From Corynebacterium vitaeruminis (lineage in GTDB: Bacteria; Actinomycetota; Actinomycetes; Mycobacteriales; Mycobacteriaceae), in NCBI RefSeq assembly GCF_001054325.1, contig NZ_JVVM01000015.1, positions 1 through 56,737 of the forward strand: 56,737 nucleotides of DNA, given 5' to 3'. Positions 9,801 through 16,867 of the stretch are shown in pieces. The position numbers and the translations under genes are program-made. A model generated the notes under the pieces. That model searched no databases. It saw only the letters and a list, made by a program, of their open reading frames with translations, and was not told the DNA's origin. The stretch's first letter is position 1. The number at the start of each line of letters is the position of its first letter.

Positions 9801-9818
9801 AACGACAGCGCTGAGTAA
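6810..9818 (+). CDS. MMPL/RND-family exporter with long charged C-terminal tail
   Basis: The 1002-residue protein has two MMPL repeats, each a TM helix, a periplasmic domain and a TM bundle. Hallmarks are FGLAVGIDYALFILSRYR in the first bundle and FGLAMDYQVFLVSRMREH in the second, carrying the Asp-Tyr pairs of the proton relay. Such pumps export lipids or small molecules by proton antiport; in corynebacteria some move trehalose mycolates, but this substrate is not known. After the last helix (about residue 780) comes a cytoplasmic tail of about 220 residues that is acidic, then Ala-rich, then Gln/Pro/Glu-rich. Such tails occur in mycobacterial MmpL proteins. Confidence 0.88.
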   Translation: MAKALFKLGRFSYLHKWTVIIAWLLILAGLGGAVAAFQKGFIDQFSIPGMPSATASHVIEEKFPDVPNPIREQRVYVAFEAPEGQRLDDPQNKEAVDQVINGIRDNVGQISDDLQLHNPVDLNPKMQAMVKEQGMAAGLPKDVAEADANALRTVSEDGRYGISTFVFDAKMPQDIEPGNMQALLDAMQAGRDAGIKVEASGPGMQPPIEVAPTSEIIGVTVAFIVLVVTFGSLVASFLPIVTAVVGIIIGVFSVTLMTAFTDVNSITPVLAVMFGLAVGIDYALFILSRYRAERARGMTNEDAIGMATGTAGSAVVFAGLTVIVALAALTVAKVPFMSLMGISAAITVAFTVLVSLTLLPAVMSLLGDRVFAGRVPGVAGNPSRNPRKERRSSFFGEMTMGRRWVTFVHKAPGLFLIGCIVLLLALAYPAMHLKLALPSDSTAAKDSTNRKAITMIEEGFGAGRNSQLIIIAKSDDVKPDAPVLKPLIESLRQTNPELSDIEAARKASYSYAVDQFKSNIGVEHIQMIGMNHDGTAVKMIMTPKSGPLDPATKQLMNAVRDQQKQIEQTTGLYTGVTGLVPIEIDITDRLQGAMPLYLSVVVGLAVILLLMIFRSLMVPVTAGMGFLLSVAAAFGVTVTFFQDGLWGVISTPGPLVSFVPIFLIGVTFGLAMDYQVFLVSRMREHYTHNKGESSPESKYNAVEESVVEGFTLGARVVTAAAIIMISVFAAFAGQPLAIIKVFGFALGAAVLFDAFVIRMTFIPASMFLLGRATWYMPKWLDKVLPSVDVEGSALEEISEELVEKGRRERMARGESLLPESEGAGRGFGDTDADEDEADSADGEAGAGTEGAAAAAGAAAAAGAAGGTAVAVATKKRNRWIPRRKKAKLEELESADQAEQPSDQPADQVEQAEQPEPTQPEQAEPTAQRMQAAPAEPTDAQPNPENAKDIEVRPYFSPARKRKKITVAELMKREGLEEEAPRRSRAVWDPENAAQPEENDSAE

Positions 9819-9879
9819 CTCCACCTGCCACCACAGGTAACCTCAATGCATTAGCACTGGAACACAACCAAGGAGCTTC

Positions 9880-11181
9880 ATGTCGCAGTCGAGGACGACG
9901 GGCTTTGACGTCGTAAAGCAAATCGAAGGCGCGCGCGGACGTGCTGGCACCATCCACACCCCGCATGGCGATATTGCTACGCCGGCGTTCATTCCGGTCG
10001 GCACGAAGGCGACCGTGAAGACGCTCACGCCCGAGCAGGTGCGATCCACCGGCGCGCAGGCGATGCTGTCGAACGCGTACCACCTGTACCTGCAGCCCGG
10101 CGAGGAAATCGTCGACCAGGCCGGCGGATTGGCAAAGTTCTCCAACTGGAACGGTCCGACGTTCACCGACTCCGGCGGATTCCAGGTGCTCAGCCTCGGC
10201 GCGGGCTTTAAAAAGACCCTCGCGATGGACGTCACCGGCATGCAGAAAGACGACATCGTCGCCGAGGGCAAAGAGCGCAACGCGTTCGTCGATGAGGACG
10301 GCGTGACTTTCCGCTCGCACATCGATGGCTCCGAGCATCGCTTCACGCCGGAAGTTTCCATGCGTATTCAGCACGCGCTGGGCGCAGACATCATGATGGC
10401 ATTTGACGAGCTCACCACGCTCATGAACACCCGCGGCTACCAGGAGGCATCCGTCGAGCGCACGCACCGCTGGGCGCGCCGTTGCCTGGAGGCTCACAAC
10501 GAGCTGACAGTTTCGCGCGGTCAGGTCGACGGGCACGTCCATTCGCTTGACGACGACCAGTTGCCCATCCAGCAGTTATTCGGCGTCGTGCAGGGTGCGC
10601 AGTACGAAGACCTGCGCCGCAAGGCCGCTCGTGGGCTAGTCGAGCTCTCCCGCGAGTTCGAGGACGCGGGCCAGCTCGGTTTCCACGGCTATGGCATTGG
10701 TGGGGCGATTGAGAAGCAGAATCTGGGCCTGATCTGTGGTTGGGTCAATGACGAGCTTCCCGACGACCGCGCCCGCCACCTACTGGGAATCTCCGAGCCG
10801 GACGATATTTTCGCCGCTGTCGAGGCTGGTGCCGACACCTTTGACTGTGTGGCTCCGACCAGGCTTGCCCGCCGAGGTGGTGTGTACACGCTCGATGGCC
10901 GGATGACCTTGACCAATGCCCGCTTCAAGAACGACTTCCGCCCCGTGGACGCGGAGGTGCCCTCCTACACTTCGCTGAATTACTCCCGGGCCTACCTGCA
11001 TCATTTGTTGAAGGCCAAGGAGTATCTGGCCGGCACGCTGTGCACGATTCACAACCTGTTTTTCATGGTCAAGCTGGTGGAGAACATCCGAGAGGCGATC
11101 CTGGAGGACCGGTTCTTCGAGTATCGCGATGAGTTTATGGGCCGCTACTACGCCAACGGTGGTCGTGCGGTGGGGAATTAG
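9880..11181 (+). CDS. tgt: tRNA-guanine transglycosylase, atypical zinc site
   Basis: The 433-residue protein is clearly Tgt: FTDSGGFQV with the acid/base Asp97, and TFDCVAPTR with the nucleophile Asp322. Tgt swaps G34 of GUN-anticodon tRNAs for a queuosine precursor or queuine. Two features are odd. Where canonical enzymes have CxCxxC zinc ligands, this one reads VPSYTS (residues 360-365), so all three Cys are absent although the fourth ligand His (TIHN) is kept. The specificity loop, GGLAVGE in preQ1-using enzymes, reads GGAIEKQ. A VUT transporter and gluQRS lie nearby. The 11-mers at 9909 and 10545 are inside. Confidence 0.9.
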   Translation: MSQSRTTGFDVVKQIEGARGRAGTIHTPHGDIATPAFIPVGTKATVKTLTPEQVRSTGAQAMLSNAYHLYLQPGEEIVDQAGGLAKFSNWNGPTFTDSGGFQVLSLGAGFKKTLAMDVTGMQKDDIVAEGKERNAFVDEDGVTFRSHIDGSEHRFTPEVSMRIQHALGADIMMAFDELTTLMNTRGYQEASVERTHRWARRCLEAHNELTVSRGQVDGHVHSLDDDQLPIQQLFGVVQGAQYEDLRRKAARGLVELSREFEDAGQLGFHGYGIGGAIEKQNLGLICGWVNDELPDDRARHLLGISEPDDIFAAVEAGADTFDCVAPTRLARRGGVYTLDGRMTLTNARFKNDFRPVDAEVPSYTSLNYSRAYLHHLLKAKEYLAGTLCTIHNLFFMVKLVENIREAILEDRFFEYRDEFMGRYYANGGRAVGN

Positions 11182-11238
11182 CGGCTGAGGACTGGGGTGG
11201 GGCTAGGCTTCTACCTTTTCGCACTTCACGACAGCCAT

Positions 11239-11276
11239 GTCACCTCGTGCCAGCTATGGAGGTGGCATGAGGTGAC
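11239..11276. promoter_or_regulatory. 14-bp inverted repeat downstream of tgt
   Basis: GTCACCTCGTGCCA and TGGCATGAGGTGAC (13 of 14 pairs) surround 10 nt. There is no T-run, so it is not a plain intrinsic terminator. It lies about 85 bp before the ABC transporter gene and could be its operator or an RNA hairpin. Confidence 0.45.
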
Positions 11277-11360
11277 ACCCGTGGCGTCAAGTGGAACTTG
11301 GGCCCGGGGACCTCAAAACTAGACCTAGCTCTACTGCGCGAGGCAGTCTCAACCGGCATC

Positions 11361-12323
11361 ATGGAGGGCATGATCACGGTTGAGCGACTCAGCAAGAAGT
11401 ACGGCTCGAAATTAGCCGTCGATGACCTGTCCTTCACCGTTCCCGACGGTGTAGTGACAGGTTTTCTCGGCCCAAACGGCTCCGGCAAGTCCACCACCAT
11501 GCGCTGCATGCTGGGCCTCGATGCCCCGACCACGGGCCAGGCCTTGTTCACCGGGACGGATTCGCAGGGCAACTCCTACAGCAACCAGCCCTTTTCCACG
11601 CTGAAGAATAAGCCCAGCGTCGCGGGCGCGATTCTGGATGCGACGTGGCACAACAAGGCTCGTTCGGGCCGCGCTCATCTGCGGGCCCTCGCCCGCGGCG
11701 CCGGCATCCCCGACACCCGTGTGGAGGAGTGCCTCGAGCAGGTCGGCATGACCGAGGCCGCGAAGGACAAGGTCGGTGGCTATTCGCTGGGCATGAAGCA
11801 GCGTCTGGGAGTGGCGGCGGCTTTGCTCGGCAAGCCGCAGCATTTAATCCTGGATGAGCCGGTCAACGGCCTCGACCCCGAAGGTGTCTCATGGATGCGC
11901 CACACCATCAAGGCGCTGGCCGCACAGGGCTGCGCGGTCCTCGTGTCGTCGCACCTCCTTTCCGAGATGCAGCTCACGGCCGACCGTATCGTCGTCATCG
12001 GCCGCGGCCGCATGATCGGCGAGTACAGCATGGATGAATTCCTCGCCGACGGCACGGTCGTCGAAGTTGAGGTCGATGACCCGGCTCGGCTGCTGCAGGC
12101 GTTGGGGCCGGTGGCGCGTGGGGTTGACGTCGATAAGCAATTGCGCATTCCGCTTAACGACGGCATCAGCGAGCAGCAACTCCGCCGCGACATTGCGGCC
12201 GCTGCCCTGCGCGAGGGGCTGTTGGTGACGCGGTTGAACACGAAGCGCGACAACCTGGAGGAGAAGTTCCTGGCTGCGACCCAGGACTCGCAGGAGTACC
12301 GCGCGCAGGCGATTGGGCAGTAG
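11361..12323 (+). CDS. ABC transporter ATP-binding protein
   Basis: About 320 residues of an ABC-2-type exporter ATPase. Walker A is GPNGSGKST, the signature is YSLGMKQRLG, and Walker B is HLILDEPVNGLDPEG followed by the switch His in SSHLLSEM. The C-terminal 100 residues are the usual regulatory extension. Start choice is uncertain: ATG 11361 and ATG 11370 both fit, and a longer frame to 11298 lacks similarity. The stop overlaps the leader of the permease gene 14 bases before its start, so the two form an operon. The substrate is unknown. Confidence 0.88.
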   Translation: MEGMITVERLSKKYGSKLAVDDLSFTVPDGVVTGFLGPNGSGKSTTMRCMLGLDAPTTGQALFTGTDSQGNSYSNQPFSTLKNKPSVAGAILDATWHNKARSGRAHLRALARGAGIPDTRVEECLEQVGMTEAAKDKVGGYSLGMKQRLGVAAALLGKPQHLILDEPVNGLDPEGVSWMRHTIKALAAQGCAVLVSSHLLSEMQLTADRIVVIGRGRMIGEYSMDEFLADGTVVEVEVDDPARLLQALGPVARGVDVDKQLRIPLNDGISEQQLRRDIAAAALREGLLVTRLNTKRDNLEEKFLAATQDSQEYRAQAIGQ

Positions 12324-12336
12324 GGGAGTGACTGAG

Positions 12337-13116
12337 ATGAGTTTTGGAAACGCTTTGCGGTCGGAATGGACGAAGCTGGCCAGCCTGCGCGGTACGTGGG
12401 TCTATGTGGTGCTGTTGGTCGGTTCGATAGCTGGGCCGATGTTGGCTTTCAGTATGGCGGCGGACGGTGGTGCGACAGCTGATTGGGAATTGCTGCTGTT
12501 GGGGACGGTGATCTTCAACATGATCGTGATTGCCTTTGGCGGCTCCACCCTGGCTGGTGAGTACAACGATCAGATGAATGCGCATGCGTTCTTGACACAG
12601 GACCGAAGGAGCCTGTGGCTGTCCGCGCGGATGACGCTGACGCTTGTGTTGATTGCTGCCTGCTGGGTCATCGGTGTGGCTCTCGCTTGGTTGTCGGTGA
12701 CGGTTTCGCCGCGCGTGGAGTTCGAGAGCGGCAACGCGGCCCCAGACATGCTCGCTGGAGTGTTTGGCTTTGTTGTGTTTGGGCTGATCGCGATGTCGCT
12801 GGGAGTGTTGACTCGCTCGCGCGTGGCCGCTGTCGCCATCCCGCTGGTGTGGATCCTCGTGGTGGAAAGCATGCTGGAGTTCGCGGCGCTGGCGTATGCG
12901 ATTTTCCGGCCACTGTGGCTGGTCACGCCGGGGGCGCGCATTCAGCAGGTGTCAACGCAGCTGGGCAATGTGATAGCAAATCCGGAGAATCCACGTACCG
13001 GCTTTGAAGCCGGGATGACGCAGCCGATGTGGTTCAACATCGTGGTGCTGGTGGCCTGGATCGTTGTGGCTGTTGGCGTTGCTCATTGGGCCAATGCCAA
13101 GCGGGACGTGAAGTAG
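12337..13116 (+). CDS. ABC transporter permease
   Basis: A membrane protein of about 259 residues with six predicted helices and an N-terminal SEWTKLASLRGTW segment typical of ABC-2 permeases that pair with single ATPases. GGGGAG lies eight bases before ATG 12337, which fixes the start. It works with the ATPase encoded directly upstream. A terminator follows immediately. Confidence 0.82.
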   Translation: MSFGNALRSEWTKLASLRGTWVYVVLLVGSIAGPMLAFSMAADGGATADWELLLLGTVIFNMIVIAFGGSTLAGEYNDQMNAHAFLTQDRRSLWLSARMTLTLVLIAACWVIGVALAWLSVTVSPRVEFESGNAAPDMLAGVFGFVVFGLIAMSLGVLTRSRVAAVAIPLVWILVVESMLEFAALAYAIFRPLWLVTPGARIQQVSTQLGNVIANPENPRTGFEAGMTQPMWFNIVVLVAWIVVAVGVAHWANAKRDVK

Positions 13117-13122
13117 AAAAAC

Positions 13123-13171
13123 AAAAAGTGCCGCGACTACTCGCATCTCAGGCGAGGTCGCGGCACTTTTT
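13123..13171. terminator. Bidirectional terminator
   Basis: Perfect 15-bp arms AAAAAGTGCCGCGAC / GTCGCGGCACTTTTT, with A-run and T-run on opposite sides, sit between the ABC permease gene and the convergent VUT transporter gene. Confidence 0.95.
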
Positions 13172-13177
13172 TCGTCG

Positions 13178-13954
13178 TTAAGCGGGAACGTGCGTGTCGT
13201 AGTAGCCTTCGCGGCGCTTGACCCACGCGATGACGGCGTAGGTAATTGGCATGACTACGATCTCGACGGCGGTCTTCCAGATGAAGCCGACGATGACGTA
13301 GTTGACGAAGGTGCCCCAGGTGTCGATGCCGATGGCGGTGGCGGCGATGGAGCAGAAGATAAGCGTATCGACGAACTCACCAACCACAGTCGAGCCCATC
13401 AGGCGCGCCCAGAGAGCCTTTTCCCCAGTGCGCTTCTTAATTGCGTTGAGCGACCAGGCGTTGAGCAGCTGACCGACGACATAACCGGCCAGACCTGCGA
13501 GAACAAGCTGCGGGACGGTGCCCAGTACAGTTGCGAATGCTTCCTGATTTTCGTACCACGGCGCCGCCGGGAGCTTGATGGCGGCAAAGAAGCAGAGCAT
13601 TGCGCCGGCGAGGATGGCGAACCCGGTCCACACGGTGCGGCGGGTGGCTTTGTAGCCGTAGCACTCGGAAAGCACGTCGCCGATGACGTAGCTCAAGGGG
13701 AAGAGGAAGAAGGCACCGTCGGTGGCCAGGCCGAAGATTTCCACGCCCTTGGTGGCGGTGATGTTGGAGACAATCAGCACGCCAATGAAAATGGCCGTGA
13801 ACATCGGGTACAGCGATTTCGGTACCGGGATGTGGCGTGGCGTAGTTGCTGCGGATTCGGACTTAGTTGCGTTCTCGGGCGCGTGCGAGGTGCTCACAGC
13901 GGCAGCCTCGGCGTTGCCCGGCCCAGACTTGGGCAGGTTTTCGTTATTTGTCAC
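13178..13954 (-). CDS. Queuosine precursor transporter (VUT/YhhQ family)
   Basis: The 258-residue protein has a polar N-terminus of about 45 residues, then about six helices with family segments: LYPMFTAIFIGVLIVSNIT, DGAFFLFPLSYVIGDVLSECYGY, and LMGSTVVGEFVDTLIFCSIA. YhhQ/QPTR members import preQ0/preQ1 in E. coli. With tgt 2 kb away and gluQRS 3 kb away, import of a queuosine precursor or queuine is the best reading, but the solute is inferred. It is convergent with the ABC operon. Confidence 0.88.
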   Translation of the reverse strand: MTNNENLPKSGPGNAEAAAVSTSHAPENATKSESAATTPRHIPVPKSLYPMFTAIFIGVLIVSNITATKGVEIFGLATDGAFFLFPLSYVIGDVLSECYGYKATRRTVWTGFAILAGAMLCFFAAIKLPAAPWYENQEAFATVLGTVPQLVLAGLAGYVVGQLLNAWSLNAIKKRTGEKALWARLMGSTVVGEFVDTLIFCSIAATAIGIDTWGTFVNYVIVGFIWKTAVEIVVMPITYAVIAWVKRREGYYDTHVPA

Positions 13955-13976
13955 GGGAGGGAATGTTACCTGCCGC

Positions 13977-14669
13977 TTAGGGCTCCAAGCGAGTGCCGAT
14001 GAAGTCTTCGAGGCCGACTTTGCCTTCTGCCGTGAGTTCGAGTCCGCGGGAATTGGGGATTGGGGTCAACCAACCCTTTGAAATGAGGCCACGCAGGAGC
14101 GCGGCGCCGAGCGATCCGGCCAGGTGAGAGTCGGAGTGTGTCCAGTCCTTGCAGAGGAATGCTGTCTTCCTGCTTGCATCGAGGCTGGATAGGCCTGTGC
14201 CGAGGTAGGCGAAGCATTTCTCGGCGTTGGAGCCAAAGGTGATTTCACCGGCGTCGGTGATGAGTGCTTCTTTGGTGAACAGAGCCCGCGTGAGTTGTAC
14301 TCCGAGGGATCCTGCCAGATGGTCGTAGCAAGACCGGGCGAAGGTAATTGCTGGTTGGTGCTCGGGGATGGGCGCGGCAGTGTCGGCGCCGGCAGCCTGG
14401 AAAAGATTGGCAATTACCTGGCGTATTGAAGGGTTAGCGATGGAATAGGTCGCGCTTTTCCCCTGTCGTTCGACATCGACGATTTCGGCTTCGCGGAGGC
14501 GTCGGAGATTGTTGGACAGCGTCGATTCGGCGATGTTGGTGGACTCGGCGAGGCTGCGCACGCGAGTGGGACCATTTTTGAGAAGGTACTCCAGGATTGC
14601 CAGGCGCACGGGAGACGAGCATTCCGCAGCGATTGCGGCTGCCTGCTCGAAGTACGTGGGCTGTTTCAT
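13977..14669 (-). CDS. ArsR-type winged-helix regulator
   Basis: The 230-residue protein has an N-terminal winged helix (SSPVRLAILEYLLKNGP, then AESTNIAESTLSNNLRRLRE, residues 18-75) and a C-terminal domain with two related segments, CYDHLAGSLG and HLAGSLGAALL, as in long ArsR-family repressors. Cysteines at the start of each segment may bind an effector. It is divergent from an MFS transporter gene and probably represses it. Part of its 3' end (14019-14060) is duplicated as a fossil at 16355-16398. Confidence 0.82.
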   Translation of the reverse strand: MKQPTYFEQAAAIAAECSSPVRLAILEYLLKNGPTRVRSLAESTNIAESTLSNNLRRLREAEIVDVERQGKSATYSIANPSIRQVIANLFQAAGADTAAPIPEHQPAITFARSCYDHLAGSLGVQLTRALFTKEALITDAGEITFGSNAEKCFAYLGTGLSSLDASRKTAFLCKDWTHSDSHLAGSLGAALLRGLISKGWLTPIPNSRGLELTAEGKVGLEDFIGTRLEP

Positions 14670-14680
14670 GGTGTTAGCGA

Positions 14681-14693
14681 ATCACTTTGTGAT
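14681..14693. promoter_or_regulatory. Inverted repeat in front of the arsR-type gene
   Basis: ATCAC-TTT-GTGAT lies 11 bp upstream of the arsR-type start codon, suitable for autoregulation. Arms are short, so this is tentative. Confidence 0.35.
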
Positions 14694-14825
14694 GTTCGAA
14701 GCAAGTGGCGGCGCGCGAAATGGTGGGCTGAACTGGTTTTTTAGGGTTTGTTTGGGCGTGTCGACGTAAGGTGCTGCGGGGTTAGTTCTGTCGAAAGTCT
14801 AGTCATCCAAACCATTTTGTGAAAA

Positions 14826-14851
14826 CATACTTTCCATAATCAGAAAGTATG
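14826..14851. promoter_or_regulatory. Operator overlapping the MFS gene promoter
   Basis: CATACTTTC and GAAAGTATG form perfect 9-bp arms separated by 8 bp that contain the -10-like CATAAT (14835-14840). It ends 20 bp before the MFS start. It is a likely binding site of the divergent ArsR-type repressor. Confidence 0.5.
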
Positions 14852-14871
14852 AATTGGCTGGAGGGGTGGAG

Positions 14872-16173
14872 ATGGCAGGAATGGCAGGTAAGGCAGGTGG
14901 CGCTGACGCGAAGGCTGCAACGGCTGCGAGTACGGCAGATGCTGCTGATACTCGAGCGAACGCTATGAAGGCTGCGGGCGCTACAAAAACCGCCAACGTC
15001 CGAGATGGAGCAGCGCTAGCGCTTGGGCTGGTCATCGTAGTGATTGGTAGCACGATGCCTTCCGGACTATATGCCATCTACCAGCGCGACTGGGGGCTGA
15101 GCACGGATAAAACAGTGGTGGTTTTCGCCTGTTACGCAGTAGGAGTCATCGTTACGCTGACCTACGGCCACTTGTCGGATTCGCTCGGGCGAAAACCCAT
15201 TGCGCTTACCAGCATGGGGCTGTCCTTGGCCTCAACGCTGATGTTCTTGGCGGCGGCGCTGGTCGATTCACATGAGGCCGTCTTATATCTCGCGCGAATT
15301 GTGTCGGGCTTTTCCGTAGGGTTAGCAACCGGCTCTTTTACTGCCTTGTTGCAGGAGAAATTGCTCACGCATATCGGCGCGCTCACAAGTACGGTGGCGG
15401 TCTCCGGGGCATTGGCTTTGGGGCCGTTGGCCTCGGCTGTGGTGGCACAGTTTTCATCGTCGCCACTGCAGATGCCGTACTGGATTTACGCAGCATTGAC
15501 TGTGGTTTCGATGGTTGGTGTCGCCCGCGTGCGGGAGCGTAGCTTCGAGAGAAATTCGGTGAGCTGGCGGCCGCAGTTTGGTGTGGCTCGGGATGTGATT
15601 CGAGTTTTCATTCCGGGAGCGTTAGCGATTGGTTGTGCGTATGGAGTCAACGGTCTCTTCCAGTCCGTAGTCCCGCTGGCTGCGAAGGATATGGGCTTCG
15701 ATACGCAGCTAAAGATTGCGTCGATTACAGCTTTGATGCTCGGGGTGTCGGCAGTGACTCAGGTGATGCTCGGGCGGAGGGTTCAGCGGGTATCGTATCC
15801 GGTGGGCTTGGTGATTCTCGCGCTCGGGTTGGGTGGCGCAACAGTGAGTTTGCTTAGCTCAAATGCTGTTTTGCTGATTATCGCAACCGTTATCTGTGGT
15901 GTTGGCCAAGGGATCTCTTTCAAGTATTCGCTACTGCGGGTTTCGGAAGCGGCACGTGGAAAGGACCTTGCTGCGACTGTTTCCAGCTACTACATCGTGG
16001 GCTATGTGGGAACGGCAGTTGGCCCGCTCGCGGCGGGGCTGAGTGGCGGAAGTAGCGCGGTGGTTGGAATTGTGTGTATCGCATTCGCAGCGCTATCCGT
16101 TGCGGTCGCAGTCGTGGGTAGTCGGCAAGCTGCGAAAGCCACGACAGCTACGGAAACTACGGCAGCAACGTAG
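14872..16173 (+). CDS. MFS transporter
   Basis: A protein of about 433 residues with twelve predicted helices after an Ala-rich polar N-terminus of about 45 residues. The loop 2-3 signature GHLSDSLGRKPIAL is the standard MFS motif A. The start ATG at 14872 has GGAGGGG about eight bases upstream; TTG 14854 in frame is less likely. The cargo is unknown, but control by a divergent ArsR-type gene suggests efflux of a toxic compound or metal-like effector. Confidence 0.82.
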   Translation: MAGMAGKAGGADAKAATAASTADAADTRANAMKAAGATKTANVRDGAALALGLVIVVIGSTMPSGLYAIYQRDWGLSTDKTVVVFACYAVGVIVTLTYGHLSDSLGRKPIALTSMGLSLASTLMFLAAALVDSHEAVLYLARIVSGFSVGLATGSFTALLQEKLLTHIGALTSTVAVSGALALGPLASAVVAQFSSSPLQMPYWIYAALTVVSMVGVARVRERSFERNSVSWRPQFGVARDVIRVFIPGALAIGCAYGVNGLFQSVVPLAAKDMGFDTQLKIASITALMLGVSAVTQVMLGRRVQRVSYPVGLVILALGLGGATVSLLSSNAVLLIIATVICGVGQGISFKYSLLRVSEAARGKDLAATVSSYYIVGYVGTAVGPLAAGLSGGSSAVVGIVCIAFAALSVAVAVVGSRQAAKATTATETTAAT

Positions 16174-16204
16174 AGCGCGCGCAACATTAACTACCGTTGT
16201 AACC

Positions 16205-16359
16205 ATGTCGACTAATTCAATCACCGGCCGCTACGCTCCCTCGCCGACCGGTCGGCTGCACCTGGGAAACCTGCGCACCGCATGGCGCGCCACGTCAGTA
16301 CTCCGTCACGTGCCGTTTGCTTGACGGTGAGCGCCTCTCCGCGAAGACAATCGAATTTG
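16205..16359 (+). pseudogene. Decayed partial copy of gluQRS
   Basis: Bases 16205-16282 repeat the start of the intact gluQRS (16880-16966), including the RYAPSPTGRLHLGNLRTA coding segment. Bases 16284-16357 repeat gluQRS 17237-17310, with the conceptual protein GAPRQYSVTCRLLDGERL matching GVPGQYPGTCRSLDDEHL. About 270 bp between them is missing and the junction shifts the frame, so translation from ATG 16205 stops at TGA after 39 codons. It is non-functional as a synthetase. Confidence 0.8.
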
Positions 16360-16398
16360 CCTTCCTCTGTGAGCTCGAGTCAGCGGGAGTTAGAGGAT
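16355..16398 (-). pseudogene. Fossil of an ArsR-type regulator 3' end
   Basis: Read on the minus strand this encodes NSR-stop-LELTEEGK, against NSRGLELTAEGK in the intact regulator (plus-strand 14019-14060). DNA identity is roughly 36 of 44 bases. Gly has become a TGA stop. It joins the gluQRS fossil exactly where both parental genes share a GGCCGA-A/C-TTTGC stretch, suggesting recombination at microhomology. Confidence 0.65.
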
Positions 16399-16407
16399 GA
16401 GCGGATT

Positions 16408-16683
16408 TTAATTATTTGTTTTCTTGGCTCCACGCTTACTGCGAATCCTGTTAACAATAAATGTAAAACAGCTCACAATCATGCTGGCAAGAGCAATTAG
16501 GCAGTAGAGCAGCGCGCGATCTGTCTTAGCTGTAATAGTTGCTGTACTCATAACGGCAGTCTGGTTGGCCAGTTTGCTCAATGTGTACATCCCATTTGCG
16601 ATGCCCAGCAGACAGAGGAGACTCACGACTAGTCCGATAATGGAAATCGATGCTATCCAATTTACGCGCAAACGTGATGACAT
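16408..16683 (-). CDS. Small two-helix membrane protein, AT-rich
   Basis: This 91-residue protein has helices at about 9-31 (WIASISIIGLVVSLLCLLGI) and 56-79 (ALLYCLIALASMIVSCFTFI) and a basic C-terminus RIRSKRGAKKTNN. AGAGGAG lies six bases before the ATG, so it looks expressed. I recognise no family. Base composition is clearly richer in A+T than its neighbours, and it sits between a gluQRS fossil and the intact gluQRS, consistent with acquisition by an insertion that duplicated or disrupted that locus. A holin-like or bacteriocin-immunity-like role is possible but unsupported. Confidence 0.6.
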   Translation of the reverse strand: MSSRLRVNWIASISIIGLVVSLLCLLGIANGMYTLSKLANQTAVMSTATITAKTDRALLYCLIALASMIVSCFTFIVNRIRSKRGAKKTNN

Positions 16684-16867
16684 TGTTCTCCTCTAAAAGA
16701 TCCGCTTACAAAAAGTCACGCATACATTAGACCCTTGATTTTATTGAGAGGGTATGAATGCCTTTCGAGTAATAGATGAATTTCCTCCAAGATGATTTGA
16801 ATTATTCAACCGGAAATCTTTCCCCAAGATTTCAACTATCATCTTGGGGTCTCGCTAACATATCCCT

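Noticed and set aside
14849..14871. ATG 14849 or TTG 14854 as start of the MFS gene
   Set aside because: 14849 is in another frame and inside the palindrome; 14854 lacks a ribosome binding site, while ATG 14872 has GGAGGGG well placed.
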